Under the pieces are notes generated by a model that made no database searches, had not been told where the DNA came from, and saw only the letters and a program-made list of their open reading frames with translations. 64,000 nt of DNA, taken from NCBI GenBank assembly GCA_029204225.1, contig CM055100.1:47598395-47662394 (forward strand). Direction: 5' to 3'. Positions 21,933-34,090 of the stretch are shown here, piece by piece (position 1 is the stretch's first letter; every line of letters begins with the position of its first letter). A program made the position numbers and the translations under genes. The DNA is from Diphasiastrum complanatum (Eukaryota > Streptophyta > Lycopodiopsida > Lycopodiales > Lycopodiaceae).

Positions 21933-22124
21933 GGGCAGCGATGGAGCATAGCATATCTTTTTAGATATGTTTCTACATCTATCCACCAGCGATCTATGTC
22001 ACATAAAACTTGTTGAATGGTCATTTATGGGTAGCGATGGAGCTTAGTATGTCTTTCTTAGATCCGTTTCTGGTCTGTCCACCAGTGATTTATGTCACAT
22101 AAACTCTGGTGAATGATCATTTAT
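21933..22124. repeat. 96-bp tandem duplication (2 diverged copies)
   Basis: Units at 21933-22028 and 22029-22124 both begin GGG(C/T)AGCGATGGAGC and share 'CCACCAG(C/T)GAT(C/T)TATGTCA'. They are about 80-85% alike by eye. Confidence 0.85.
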
Positions 22125-23082
22125 GCTACATTAATGCATAAGCATGATTTCTGTCCAACAACCATCTACATACATGATTGTTTGTTAATGAAATGCCACC
22201 TTCCTATCCAGCGATGGACCAAAGGAAGTTCACATTCTGTTTCGCATATTTGTAAGCTTAGAATGATGCATAACATGTTACAGCTGAATGTATAGCAAGT
22301 ATACACTCTTTTAATGAATAATATCTCTCATGATAGTTCTTGCTACGTAGGATTTACTAGCATTTGAATACTAATAAGGAAAACATCTACGTCTTGTAAT
22401 CATGTAGCATCAATCGATACTACGACCTTCTTTTACTTCAGTCATTTAGGTTCGGTTTCGAACCACATATCGATACACTCAGACACATGTACATATAATT
22501 CTTGCTTTAATATGTTATAGCAGTTGGGTTGAAGTTGCCTTGATATTCTAATTCTGGCAAAAGAACGTGAATAGGACTTTCAGGTATGATTTCTTCTAAC
22601 GAATCTCAGGTGGTGTATAAATTACATATGGTTTGGATTCTCTGTCAAGGGAGTAATGCTTTCGTTCTATGTATGATTTCAAATTCCTATGACCAATGCG
22701 CATAAATAAAGACATTTAGCCATAAACCTCAACACCATACTTTTTAAATTAGATTGTTTAGCGTTTACAAACTTGTTTAACAAACCAATAATGATTCTTT
22801 AAAAGTTGTCCATTACTTAGGTTTTTGAGATAACGATCTTAGACAACATGGATATGTGTAAGATACATGGTTCTTATATAAGAATTAGAATGGCACGAAG
22901 TTGCCAAAATACTTTGTAAAAATCGGGAAAACCTCTTTAACAAAATATGACCTATCTATTATGAAGTCCTAAATGCCATGGATTGAATTTGCTATTATGG
23001 TAAATATGGTTTTTTATCAGAATCACACTATTTAATAATGGCTATAGTTAATAATACCCATTCAAATGTCACATTAGATTTA
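22125..23082. other. noncoding, no feature seen
   Basis: AT-rich, no recognisable domain. Confidence 0.4.
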
Positions 23083-23520
23083 TGGTGAGACACGATTTGA
23101 AAGCATGGATATGCTCAAGAGTATGGACAATAGTGCGTGACTTGTATCTCAAAGCAAGACTCACATGGATTAGAATGGCATGGATTTGCCCTAATACCAG
23201 CACACGTGTGTGTCCACACCATATCTTTTAGCTAGTTAAACTACATATGGTTAAAATTGTTCATACTCCGTTCAAAACAATATAAATTGATATGGACCAA
23301 TTGCCCATAAACTGATCAGTATGGCATGAGCCCTGATACGGAAATACTAGGGTTTGGCCTATCGCTAAATACATGATGTTATTTGAGAAGACATGACTAT
23401 GATTCACAAAATGCTATTTATGTTGTTAAGTAGTATAACTTCTTTTGGACATGGATAACAACTGACACTCAACTATGACACATGTCTTCTCCACTGTACT
23501 ATTCATGGCAATGATGGTGA
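23083..23520 (-). repeat. second copy of the copia leader/primer site/LTR-end repeat
   Basis: Homologous to 14822-15300: 'AAGCATGGATATGCTCAAGAG', 'GGATTAGAATGGCATGGATT', 'TCAGTATGGCAT', and a decayed primer site (plus strand GAGCCCTGATAC at 23327-23338), then LTR-like 'GTTGTTAAGTAGTA' and 'GATAACAACTGACA'. More diverged than the first copy. Confidence 0.7.
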
Positions 23521-23620
23521 GTTTGTGGTAGAAGGTACTGGTTCTATACATCTTCATTTCTCTACAAAGAGGAATTCAAGACTTGATAATGTTTTGTTCG
23601 GTGATGCTTTTCTTTCTTAG
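23521..23620 (+). pseudogene. possible copia protease scrap
   Basis: Plus-strand 'EFVVEGTGSIHLHFSTKRN' then 'LDNVLFGDAF' resembles the stretch after the copia protease active site (V-x-G-x-GSI ... L-x-NVLF). It is short and ends in a stop, so the call is tentative. Confidence 0.35.
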
Positions 23621-26128
23621 AAAGAAGGAATCTTGATTGTTAAATTCAATAGAATTGGAGGCTCTGCAAACTTAAAGCTTGTCTGTTTTCTAACAATAGA
23701 AGTTTGATGGCAAAGGAGGACGTGTCATTGATGGCATCTCATGAAAAGTCTTATAGAATTCCTTATACTAGTTATACTACAAGATCTAAATTGACTTTTG
23801 AGAAGACATTATAAATAAAAATGAGGTTGAATTATTATCTGTAAGAATTTTTCTCCATCTTTGATTAGAATTTTATTTATGAATAGAAAGGTTTTCTTAA
23901 GATTTATCTATGGTCAAGTAGTTGAAGACACCAATATTGTTTTAAATCATGACAATGTTGAAATAGAAGTTTCTTCTTCCTTAACATGATAAAATGGTTG
24001 AGAAGGAGCGGTATGAAGAAATGGACAAGGCAAGAGTGGCTCTTGTGAAGATCCAATGCTTGGATCTTATCTCTCGTCATCAACTCCAAAGGGGTTTATA
24101 GTTGTGAAGAGTTCTTCAAGTATGACCAAGATGGCAACATGATGGTGGAAGAAGACTACATGGAGCAACTCAAGGTGCACTTTCTTCAAAACAAGGAGAA
24201 CTTGGTTTGTGAATCTATTGTATGGGAGCAAGGAGTAGGTTTGATACTCATCTTCACCTCTTCTATCTCAATTTTGATGGAAACCATAACATCTATCTTT
24301 TGTTTTGTGACATTGTTTTTACTATGACTAGTGAAATGAGATTTGATAATGTCTCGTGTGATCTTAGTCCAATAATTAAGATGGAGTATTTTCAGATGTT
24401 TAGATCTAAAAATATCTATATGAACAAAGGCTTTGATGTCCTTATAAAATATCACAAAGTTGATCTCTTCAAGTGCTTCATCAACAACAATAGGAGATTG
24501 GCAATATGGAGCAAGGAGGCATCACTGGAAGGAATCCAAAGTTCAAGTCAAGAGTATCCTATTTTTGTAGCCTCTTAAAGATCTAATTAATGTCAAAGGA
24601 GCAACAAGGAAGTGCATTCTTACTTTAGCTTACTTATCTCATCTCATATTTGAACAAAGTCATGTCAGTGTGTTGAAATTGCCAAGTTTTGATAAACTAA
24701 TTTCATTGTTTTATAATATTTGGAGCTTGGAGATGAAATAGTGTTTCTTTTTGTTATGTATGATCAAGGTAAATCTTCCAAAGTGGTCTTGAACAACATT
24801 GAAATGCTCAATATATTTCTTGTTATGCAAAGTTCAAGATTTAGAATCCTACTATTGGCAAAGTTGGGAAATTTTTCTCACTACTCATGGAGAAACTTCA
24901 AGCCAATAAAGTTCAAGTATTGATCATGCAAAGGGAGTTGAGAAAGCTCCAAATTGGCATTCATTCAAAATGTGGAGATCTTCATTGGCAAGATGAAAAT
25001 GGAGACTCATACTTGGTATTTTGTGTTGAATTTGCCTCAACTGAGATGCAATATGGTGAAAACTATCAAGCACTATCTCATATGGAGGATTTCACATGTG
25101 TTGATCAAATCAAATGACATGAAGATTGATACATATGAAACTTGTAAAGCAATGGATCTAAATCTCATACACTTATATTAGGCCATGGAGACCTCAAGTC
25201 AACTCAATACGTAAGGCTCAATAGCATCTACTATCTAGCTATGGCAACCAAGCACCAATAGATTCACTTCTCAAGTGACACTGCAAGTTTCCAACTCTCT
25301 CAATATAAAATATATACGAATGAGCCTCTTATTTAATGTAGAGAGCTCATATGTTGCCCTAGTAGACTAATAGATCAAGTCCATATATTCATCTTACCTA
25401 ATCAATGTGCACTCTTGATCAGAATGAATGGTAAGTAGACAATCTTGACTAGTTTCAAGGGTTTAACTTCCATCTCGTTTCTCACCAATGAGAAAAAAGA
25501 CAGGAATTTTTCCAATGTAAACTTCTAAAATCAAATAGTCACAACACAACTGTGGTAGATCAAATGATGATACATGTCAAAGAAGCAATGTGATTATAGA
25601 ATTGAATTTAAAACGCAAGCTAGTAGATACTACGAAAATGCAAGAACTCAAAATGCACGCTAATACAGACTATTAAAATGCAAGTAGCCAATAAACTTTG
25701 GACTTCAGATCTATCTCCAGTTAGAAGGGCGAATGTTAGTTTTTGTAGGTTTGTCAAAACAGCCAATTAAGTGAGTCTTTTTATCCAAAATAATAATTGT
25801 GAACCCTCGCCGAGCTAACCCTTGCCTAGGTAAGCTCCATCAATACTATTTTTGACTTTTGATCTTCTTGATTTAGCAACTGTCAATTTTGTGAAAATTT
25901 ATGAGTGTGAAGACACTAATTGTTGAATTCTTGCTAGTTATAGAATGTCGAGTTTTATTGATCCAAATATTATTTTCACAAAATTCCTATATGATATCAT
26001 TTTCTCATTGATTATGATCAGATCAAATCATCGTATTGGAAAAATTAGATCCAATCTGAAAAATCTAGATACAATCTCTTCTAAATAGTTATATATCACA
26101 GAGATGCCATTTAAAAAAATTTTAAACA
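23621..26128 (+). other. unassigned stretch with short open frames
   Basis: Several plus frames look weakly coding: 24007-24060 'ERYEEMDKARVALVKIQCLD', 24139-24230 'MMVEEDYMEQLKVHFLQNKE', 24222-24578 and 24887-25117. They could be a decayed gene or transposon ORF. No family recognised. The sequence just before 26129 resembles a gypsy leader ('GAACCCTCGCCGAGC'). Confidence 0.3.
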
Positions 26129-26560
26129 ATGGCAGATGTAGATTCAGAGTCAGAAGTTTCACAACCACATATTGTTATCAAAAGAACACATCGTTTAGAT
26201 TTTTTGAAGTATAATGAAGTTACAGATCCAGTAGATTTCTAAAAATCTTTAATGAATCATGTGAAGTCTACGGTGAAGTAAACCCAAAAAATAAGTTGAA
26301 ACTTTTGTCAATGGCATTGATGAGAGTTGCACAAGACTGGTTTTATAACAAGACTATAGAAGAACGTGCTGATTGAGAAATGGTTAAAGCTGTTATGATT
26401 ATGCGCTTCAAACCAAGAAAGTTTCTTGAAGATTCTTTTCTATTGCTGAGTAAGATCAAAATGGGCAAAAAAGAGATGGTCCGAGATTACATTGAATGCA
26501 TCAAACATCTCAGATCTAAATGCGAATTAGCTCTGCTAATAGCCATGTCACATTAATCAT
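26129..26560 (+). pseudogene. gypsy gag fragment
   Basis: From an ATG at 26129 ('MADVDSESEVSQPHIVIKRT'), through a frameshift near 26238, to 'FNESCEVYGEVNPKNKLKLL', 'MALMRVAQDWFYNKTIEERA', 'DYIECIKHLRSKCELALL'. This is the retrotransposon gag (capsid) core. It parallels the minus-strand gag at 28.6-29.1 kb, which has 'FLQIYEQACEIYGEQT', 'AAQDWFFNLSNEE' and 'DYIERVKHLRSECNTAL'. Stops at 26238 and 26372. It ends abruptly where opposite-strand protease sequence begins. Confidence 0.85.
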
Positions 26561-27160
26561 TATTACTCCAAAAGGTATTGGTGTGTCTAGAGTGTAACCC
26601 CTTGGTGATGAGGTGTTGGGTTCTGAATCTGAATATGGTTGACATGCTTGCCCAGCCATGCATTCAACTATCACTAATGCGTCCGTTCATCGTACAATAT
26701 CTGTTTCAGAGTCACAATAATCCCCCTTGGCTTGCCTTGGGCAATCAATTGTGTGATTAGTGGTGGATGATCCGTCATCAACTTTGGGTGTAATCGGTTT
26801 CACCGCCCATGTGGTTGGATCCAACTTATAGCCTGCTCTTGGTTTTCAAAGGTGAGTTTCCCGGTCCCCCAGTCATGAATCACTTGTGCGACTCTCAACC
26901 AAGGTCTTCCAAGTAAAATTCGATAAGTGGAAGTGGATTCTGGGATTTTCATCACCACGAATGTAATTATGAACTGCACTCCCGCTATATTTATCGGAAT
27001 GTCTTCAATCACACCTTTTGGTTTTACACAAGATTGATCCACTAACTTGATGACAAATCTCGATGGCTTCAACCTTTGCAAACCCCATTTCTAATACAAA
27101 ATGGCGAAGATCAAATTGACGCTTGATCTTCCGTTTACTACCGTAGCTTCGTCCTCATAT
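26561..27160 (-). pseudogene. gypsy retropepsin-like protease, degenerate
   Basis: The minus frame 27081-26800 reads 'PSRFVIKLVDQSCVKPKGVI', 'FVVMKIPESTSTYRILLGRP' and 'WLRVAQVIHDWGTGKLTFEN', the typical central and C-terminal part of gypsy retropepsins (ILGRPWL). Just upstream, in another frame, 'VVNGRSSVNLIF' stands where the active site V-D-G-G-S-S-V-N should be, so the catalytic Asp is Asn and a Gly is Arg. A stop lies between. Inactive. Confidence 0.8.
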
Positions 27161-27299
27161 CTCTTGTGCTTGATTGACAACGTAATGTTATCTGTTCACT
27201 CTCCCATGCTGCTCCAATTTGGAGGACGTTGTTGGTTCCTTCATAGCCCATGCAATATAAGGGCTCTTCTGTTGCTGATTATGGTTTCGACTTGAGCCA

Positions 27300-29132
27300 T
27301 TATGCTAGGATGCTCTTAGCTTGAGATGCGATCCGCAACAACTCTCCGAGGGACAAGTTTAAACGGCTAGCCAATAAGCTTGTGAGCACTCTAGTATGTG
27401 GAATCTCAGGCTCTCCCATGTGGAATGGGATTTCATGATGATGATGCAAACAATCATTTTGATCTGGTCGCAACAGCGAGCCTGTTGTTGGTGCTGGTAT
27501 TTCGGTATCAAGAGGTTCTGTAGGTACGTCTCTTACACATTCGGATACAATCCTGAAGCTAAGGGTGATCATCCGCCATCGATACTGATGAGGGTGGTGG
27601 AGCCACTTCCTTCAGTTTTTGTGCTCGCGTAACCGCTAACACTGGAACATGGAAATTTGTGTTTTTTGGTGGCGTCCTTCTTGGAACTGTTGTTATGTTG
27701 TACTGAGATCAAGTTCAAAGGTGCACTGGTTCCAGGCTTGAATGGGCAATTCTTGTAACAATGTCCATATCTACATTCTCGGCAAAATGGGTTATACACG
27801 TCTTTTTGAGAACACTCGAGAATTTTGGGCCCTTCACCGCATCCAGAGCAGCCGTAGATTCTTCCACCATAACGTTGAGGTTGGGCAGCGTAGGTCGCAT
27901 AATACTCGTTGATTGCGAGATTGACAAATGTCTCATCGGAACCATACCACCGTTGCTGCTCAAGTTGAGGTGGCACTTCACGTTTTGCTGCTATCAAATT
28001 CATATGGGCCACTTGGTTTTTAGCTGGCCCTGGTGGTGTAGGTAAGGCCATTGACTGCTGATTGTTTGGCGCTCCATACCGTGGTGCCGCATTCGGTGCC
28101 CCCTTGTGATAAGGATATAAAGTTTGATACTGGTTCCTTTTCCGCTTTATGATCCTGGGGTTGAATGGACAAAATACCGTCTCGTGCGATGATGCGTTGC
28201 ACAGATGGAAATACCTGTCTGTTAGCTTGAGATTTTGCTTCAAAACTGGACACTCATTGGTTGTATGCTTCTGGGTATACACTTGACACCATACATTTTC
28301 TCTTCGCGGATATTGTGGCTGATTCAATTTAGGTGCGTTTGGAGTTGGTGCCACAGCTCCTTGCAAGGCCTTCAATTTCTGATCAAACTGGGCCGTCAAC
28401 TGTTCCATCTGTTGCTTGTGTAACTTCACCATTTGCTCCATCAATAGATCTGTTGAAACACTGGAATCATTCGAGGTGGATGCTACCGAAGGAGTTGGAT
28501 TATGAGTTGTTGGATAGGAATCATCCTCCGAACCCTCATTCTCTTCTCTGAGTGCATATTCCATTGCTTATTGCAACGTAGCATATTGCTCTCGTCGTTT
28601 GAGTTCTCTTCTAATATTTCGTGACAGTCCCGCAAGGAACCAGATGATCATCGCATGATCGGGAGTCAAAGCCGTGTTGCATTCGGATCTTAAGTGTTTG
28701 ACCCGCTCGATGTAATCCCGGACCTTGTCTCTTTTTTTCCATTTATACTTTTACTCAACAAGAGAAATGGATCTTCCAGAAATTTTCTTGGTTTACAGCG
28801 CATGATGAGAGCGCTTTAACCCCTTCCCAAGTAGACTTTTCTTCGTTCGAGAGATTGAAGAACCAGTCTTGCGCTGCAATAATGAGTGACATGGAGAACA
28901 ACATCAACTTTTCCGCCAGAGTTTGTTCACCATAGATCTCGCACGCTTGCTCGTAGATCTGGAGGAACCTGATCGGATCTGTTGATCCATCATATTTTGG
29001 CATTTCAAGGCGTGGTGCCCTCCGACTGCTTGCAAGGGTGCTACAGGTACAGGTTGGCCATTGTCTGGATCTCAGATTTATTCGGCAGAGAAGTCCTGGG
29101 TAGCTAGATCTTGATGGATCTATGAAATTCAC
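27300..29132 (-). pseudogene. gypsy gag polyprotein with zinc knuckles
   Basis: Capsid part (29132-28755): 'MPKYDGSTDPIRFLQIYEQA', 'AAQDWFFNLSNEE'. It continues after a frameshift near 28750 as 'KVRDYIERVKHLRSECNTAL', then a stop near 28565, then the long frame 28564-27569. That frame has a coiled-coil-like 'LMEQMVKLHKQQMEQLTAQF', a first knuckle 'WCQVYTQKHTTNEC' (second Cys is Tyr), 'YFHLCNASSHETVFC', and a well-formed knuckle 'FCRECRYGHCYKNCPF'. A further frame (27572-27300) is the gag-protease linker. Unusually Cys-rich for a gypsy gag: three or four putative knuckles. Confidence 0.85.
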
Positions 29133-30380
29133 TCTGGATCCTTAGGGATCTGATCAGTTTTGATGGCCAAAAGAGTGATTTTAGGCCTTTTACGATGGTT
29201 TTTCCTTGATAACTTTTTACTATCTGCTCTAATTAGCCCGAGATTTTCACAGTAGCTGGATTTGGTGCACATCTAACTATTGATTCTATCTGCGAAGGTT
29301 ACTTGTGTGAGGGTTGGCTGTGCGAGAGTTCTTTCACTGTTTTTCAGTCAAAAATTTTGATTTTTCAAGATCTATTGAGAAATAACTCGCAGGTTTTTCA
29401 GGAGCTAGATCTAATATGGGTCTGACTTTGTTCAAAGTGGAGAGGGTTTTTTCTCAGGGGTCTGAAAGTTATTGATGTTTGCGAGGTTCAAAACCACTTT
29501 TTTGCTCACAAATAATTCAATATCTCAAACTAACTCTCACATACTTCATTACTAATGGAAAATGATATTTTGAAGACAATGAGATGGTTTGTGAATGTTA
29601 CTTCTGCGAAGATTCACTGGATTTGATGATTTTAGTGATTTTTAAGCACTTAAATCCACTTTTCAGCTCACTGGAATCAAACTAACTCTCGCAGGCTGTT
29701 TTGTGTCCTTGTCTCAATGAGATGGAACTTCAGAATTCTTTGTGAAGGTTACTTCATACTGGAACTGGAAATTTTGATGTCTGCGAGGGTTCAGCCTGAT
29801 TTTCCCACCTTTTTTTTTTATCTTGGGAACCTTCGTAGAGGTACTTTCTTTGGGATCAAACTTTCGCAGACTTCTCCATGACACTATCTCAATGAGATGG
29901 AGCTTCAAGAGTCTCTGCGAAGGTTAGTTTATAATTTTGAATTTTTTTTTGTTTTTACAAGAGATTTTTGAATTTTTATGGGTTTTTCTCAGTTTTTTCC
30001 AAATCGATTGGGAAGTAATCTTCGCAGACTTCTATGTAGGTCTGGGACAATACCTTGGAGCTGATGCCAGTCATGCGAAGGTTAGTTTCCAGTGGTTTTT
30101 GAATAGTAAGGTCTGAAGTGATTTTTGCTCACTTTTTCCTCCAAAATGCAGATTTGAACTTTTTTTTTTTTATGGTTTTTCAAGGTTTGTGATGCGATGT
30201 CAAGCCTTTAGAGGCTGTTTTGGGTCTCCACTACCTTTCCACACCTCCTCCACTAGCTAAGAACAATCTAATCACAAAAAATACACAAAGCAAGCTAACT
30301 CTACCTGCCAATCCACCTAAAACACACTAAAAAACAAAAGCAACTAAAAATGCAACTATAGCTAGTTAGAGATAATCTAT
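29133..30380 (-). mobile_element. gypsy 5' leader with degenerate internal repeats
   Basis: Long untranslated leader between primer site and gag. It is built from loosely repeated phrases, for example (C)TGCGAAGGTTACTT and CAATGAGATGG(A)ACTTC, each recurring several times. No ORF of note. The same phrases occur near 13.7 and 25.8 kb. Confidence 0.55.
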
Positions 30381-30397
30381 CCCTGACAACGACACCA
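30381..30397 (-). other. primer-binding site, tRNA-Asp type
   Basis: Minus strand reads TGGTGTCGTTGTCAGGG; the classical plant gypsy site is TGGCGCCGTTGCCGGGG, complementary to the 3' end of tRNA-Asp. The mismatches are C to T or G to A, as expected from methylation decay. Confidence 0.75.
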
Positions 30398-30401
30398 CCA
30401 C

Positions 30402-31161
30402 TGTAGGATGTGTAGGATAGTCGGTGAGCAACCCTCCGTTGTCAAAAAGGGTTATAACACAAAGATAGGTTCCTAACTATGCTTAGTTGCTAGTTTAGAT
30501 GCTTATCTAACTCTACCTTAACACTACCCCCACTTAACTTTACTTTCTTTAACTTTAAACACAAGCATTCATCATGATTGTAGGAGAGAGAGAGAGAGAG
30601 AGAGAGAGAAGGGGGGGGGTGCTCAATATGCATGCTAAAGTAGAAACCATAACTATTACAAACAACAACAATGGAAATCGAAGCAAAAAAACAAAACACA
30701 ACAAGAGACCATTGCAAAAGATTGATTAGCACTTGATGATGTTTGCTCTCCACTTTGGTAGAGTTTCCTCCTTTTCAATAAGCATGAAAAATGGTCACAA
30801 ATGGTGCCTTTTTATCTTTGGGGTGGCCCTTGTCCCTTCCATCCTATTGGCTACTTGCAAGAAGGTGGGATTGAAATTCACACCCTTCACAAGAAGCACA
30901 ATCCAATCTATGGTGTAGGAAGAAGCACACCCCACCTACCACCATTTGACTTTTGACTATTGCACAAAACTTAAAAACTTAAGTTAAGCTTAAACTTTGG
31001 CCTCTTATTATTATTTTAATTACATGGCCCAAAGTCAAGTTTATTGCCAAAATTATTTATTTACAAGTGCTCATTGGGCCATGGGCTTATGCACGCAGGA
31101 TGCCACGACCCTCGCAACTTATTTCTACTATTTTATTTTTTACACGGGAATACCCCCAACA
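30402..31161 (-). mobile_element. gypsy 5' LTR (~760 bp)
   Basis: On the minus strand it starts TGTTGGGGGTATTCCCG and ends CACATCCTACA, four bases before the primer site. It has TG...CA ends, a TATA-like GATAAAAAGG near 30808-30817 and a (CT)n tract with a C9 run at 30584-30619. The partner LTR is not in the window, so the left boundary (31161) is an inference from the TG end. Confidence 0.65.
30584..30619. repeat. (AG)n plus G9 tract inside the LTR
   Basis: About 13 AG units followed by nine G. On the LTR's coding strand it is a pyrimidine tract downstream of the TATA-like box. Confidence 0.95.
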
Positions 31162-33246
31162 TCAATAGCAGTCTATGTATAGAGAATCCATATATAGGAA
31201 CTCCATGCATAGTGAAAATATGTATAGGGGAGTTAGGACCTTGCATTTCCACATGCACAGGGTTCTAGAGCCTATATGAGAAGGCCAAACTCACCCTACT
31301 ACACCATCATTTGGTTGATTCATTGTCAGGATCTCTCTGCTCTCATGCTTCCTATTCCTTGGCTTGGAGGTGAAGCTTCTAGAGATTGATTGGTTGCTTT
31401 TAGTTGGTTGGGTGGTTTCTCCAACAATGTGTTCTCTATTGTTTTGTCTTGTAAGCAAGATCTTGAGGAGATGACTCTTACATTGTTATTAAAGCAAGAC
31501 TTACGAAGATTGGAGAACTTGGAGAAGTGCTATTTTTCGTCGAAATTTCGGTGTGGATCAATTGAAATTCTCTTCCAGGTGGATAGCAATATGGCAAGTG
31601 GGTGTACTATCCTAGTTTCCATTTTCATGTTGCTAAGATCCATTACTCTCGAAATTTTTTGGGGTTTTACGGAGAATTGTCCTAGAAAGCCAATTTGTGA
31701 TATTGTTTTGGAGCTTTTTCTTGTGTAGCTCAAATATTATGTAGATCTAAATTTTTCAGCAAGTGTACTTTCATTTTAGGGATCATTAATGATGAAATCT
31801 ATGATGCATGCCGGTTCTTTTCATAATTTATGATTCTAGGCTATGTTTTGGTCAAAATTGCTTACTTTTTTCATGTTTTTTGACTCAAAATTGATAGTAA
31901 AAACACAAATTCAACAAGATTAGATCATTTAGATGGCTATAATTCTGCAAATTAGTTTGCATGTCCTAGAGGAAGATTTGCATATCATGAATTTCCACTT
32001 TATAGTGAAGAAAAAACCGGAAAATAGCCAAAAATCATCATTTTTGCTTGTTAATTCATAAAGTTGGATAGTAGGTGGCTGTGAAACACCATGTAGAGCT
32101 TGTAAAGAGTTGAACCAAAGTCTTTTGAATTTCTCCTTGAAGTTAGAGCCAAGAATTTCATGAATTAAGCTTGTAGAAGATTAAAAAAGACCAAAAAATA
32201 GCTTATTTTTGTGGTTTTTGGGGGATCGATTGCTCCCAATCCATAAGGAGATCTGTAAAAATTCACATTTGTGGGAATGCCCTAATGTGTCATTAAAAAG
32301 TCTAAGCTTTGTGTTTGCACTTTAGATCAACAATACATTGATAATCAAGATCAATGTCAAATTCTAAGGCAAAAACACAAATCTACATGCATACATTCAT
32401 CACCAAAGTATTTTCACACGTGTGGAAAGTACTCATGTCAAAAAAATTAAGTATGAAAATCAATTGCTCTCGGGTAGAGAGATAAAGTGCCCATCAAGCC
32501 CCGGGTAAAGAGAGAAAGTGAAATAGTCACAAATTGTCAAATCTCCATTAACTCTCAAAAACTTAACTCAAGAATGAAGTGAATCCATCTTCATGTAGTA
32601 TCTCGAGGTAGTCCATGCTCAATTCCTATTGGACCCCTTTTCTAGCACCTCTCTAATCCTATTGGATGAGTGATTCATCATCTCTTGATTTTGATTGGAC
32701 CCATCTAACAGATCTTTCACTTATGATTGGACCCTTGGCTCTTTGCCAACACATTGACTTTGATCACTCATCAAATCTAACTTTGACACTTGTAAACAAC
32801 CTAACTAGCTCCAGGTACATCATAATTGACTTTTGGTCTAATGATGATAAAACATGTGTACTTGACTATTTGACTCTAAAGCCAAAAAAGTCCCTATCAA
32901 CTAGTTACATCAAGATGCTTGACTACAAAACTTTATGAGACCCCTAAAGTCAACATGATTAATTTATTTTGACTATTTTCCACACGTGGGAACATGCTCC
33001 ACACGTGTGAGATTTATTCACAAATTAGGATTGCAAATTATTAAGCCAGATTTTGCCATATTTTTCACACTACTCAAAAACTAACTTGATAAGGTACCAA
33101 AAAATGAGTTTTTTTATCTTTCAAAAAATCAAAATTTCGGTCATTTTTTCGTTATCTATGGAATGATTTTAGATTAGTGAATTGACTATACTGAGTTTTC
33201 AGTCAGAGTTAGTCACAATGTTTTCACTAAGGCTAAATTATTTTCT
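31162..33246. other. noncoding, no gene seen
   Basis: AT-rich. A 112-codon frame at 31390-31728 is not recognised. No domain on either strand. Confidence 0.4.
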
Positions 33247-34090
33247 GGTAATAGATAATTTAAAATTGACATAAAGAACTGCAATGAATTTGCCAATAGT
33301 TTATACTCTAATTTCATTTTAACTTTTGGAGTATTGTATCCCCAGGTTGGAGTTAAAATTCGATTTTTTTGTTTTCTATTGAATTTCATATTTGGTTAAA
33401 ATTTGAAATTGGTCACTTGTCTGATACATTTTTGATGAAAACTGATCGTTAGAAATGGGTCAAGTGAACATTTGTGCAAGATCCTCGTCAAAATTGAAGT
33501 TAAAATCGTCAAACAATATGAAATGGCCAAATAGAACGAGTGGTGACAGAACTCTTTATCCGGGCAGTGAGATCTGGTTGGATACAGATTAAGAGTTACT
33601 GAAATCCTATTGGTAGGATTTCCATTAATGTAATTTCAGTGTTTTGATAGTTTTTGTTAATATTGACGAAGTAATGCCAAACCAATCAATTAAAAGAAAA
33701 AACAGTCCAATTTTATTGAAAAAATTGTAATTGATAAGAACTTATCAAAAGTAAAAAACTAATTTCATTTCATGTTAAATCCTATAGTGAATTGTATGCA
33801 AAAGATCAAACTAGTACTAGTTTCTCATACTAGTGGATGATTTTTGTATATAGATGATTCAACCCAGGTATAGGATAGAAATGAAATTGTTTCAAACTTT
33901 TTCCTACAATAATTCACTTTTTACATTTATAATGTCTTTATATCTTCGTTGTACCTTAGCTAAAACAGATTTTAAGGGGACTAAAAATTCTAAGGGGGAA
34001 GAAGAGTGGACATCAGAGGTAGTAAGTATGATTGAGAAATATATTTCGCAGTTAGGATTTTGGTAATCCTTGGGAATAATTGCTTAATAC
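33247..34090 (+). repeat. dispersed repeat, copy B (~850 bp)
   Basis: Same orientation as copy A at 3159-4014, with the same order of conserved blocks and the same end (TGGGAATAATTGCTTAATAC). Both copies carry a plus frame with 'IQPR(C/Y)RIEMK(F/L)FQTFSY', which may be an old coding piece. Confidence 0.8.

Larger units (their letters stand above)
26561..31161 (-). mobile_element. Ty3/gypsy element, 5' half: LTR, primer site, leader, gag, protease
   Basis: Reading along the minus strand: a ~760 bp LTR (31161-30402), a tRNA-Asp-type primer-binding site (30397-30381), a ~1.25 kb leader, gag (29132 to ~27569), a gag-protease linker and a retropepsin-like domain ending near 26800. RT, RNase H, integrase and the 3' LTR are missing. 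The left end abuts a plus-strand gag scrap at ~26560. Stops and frameshifts show it is inactive. Confidence 0.8.

Noticed and set aside
24100-24175. EF-hand-like 'YDQDGNMMVEED'
   Set aside because: First ligand position is wrong, there is only one loop, and the frame is short; probably chance.
30733-31268. Plus frames over the gypsy LTR
   Set aside because: Antisense to an LTR defined by primer site and TG/CA ends; no coding signal.
3159-34090. The two ~850-bp repeat copies as LTRs of one 30-kb element
   Set aside because: The space between holds unrelated nested elements and a host gene, the copies are strongly diverged and lack TG...CA ends.
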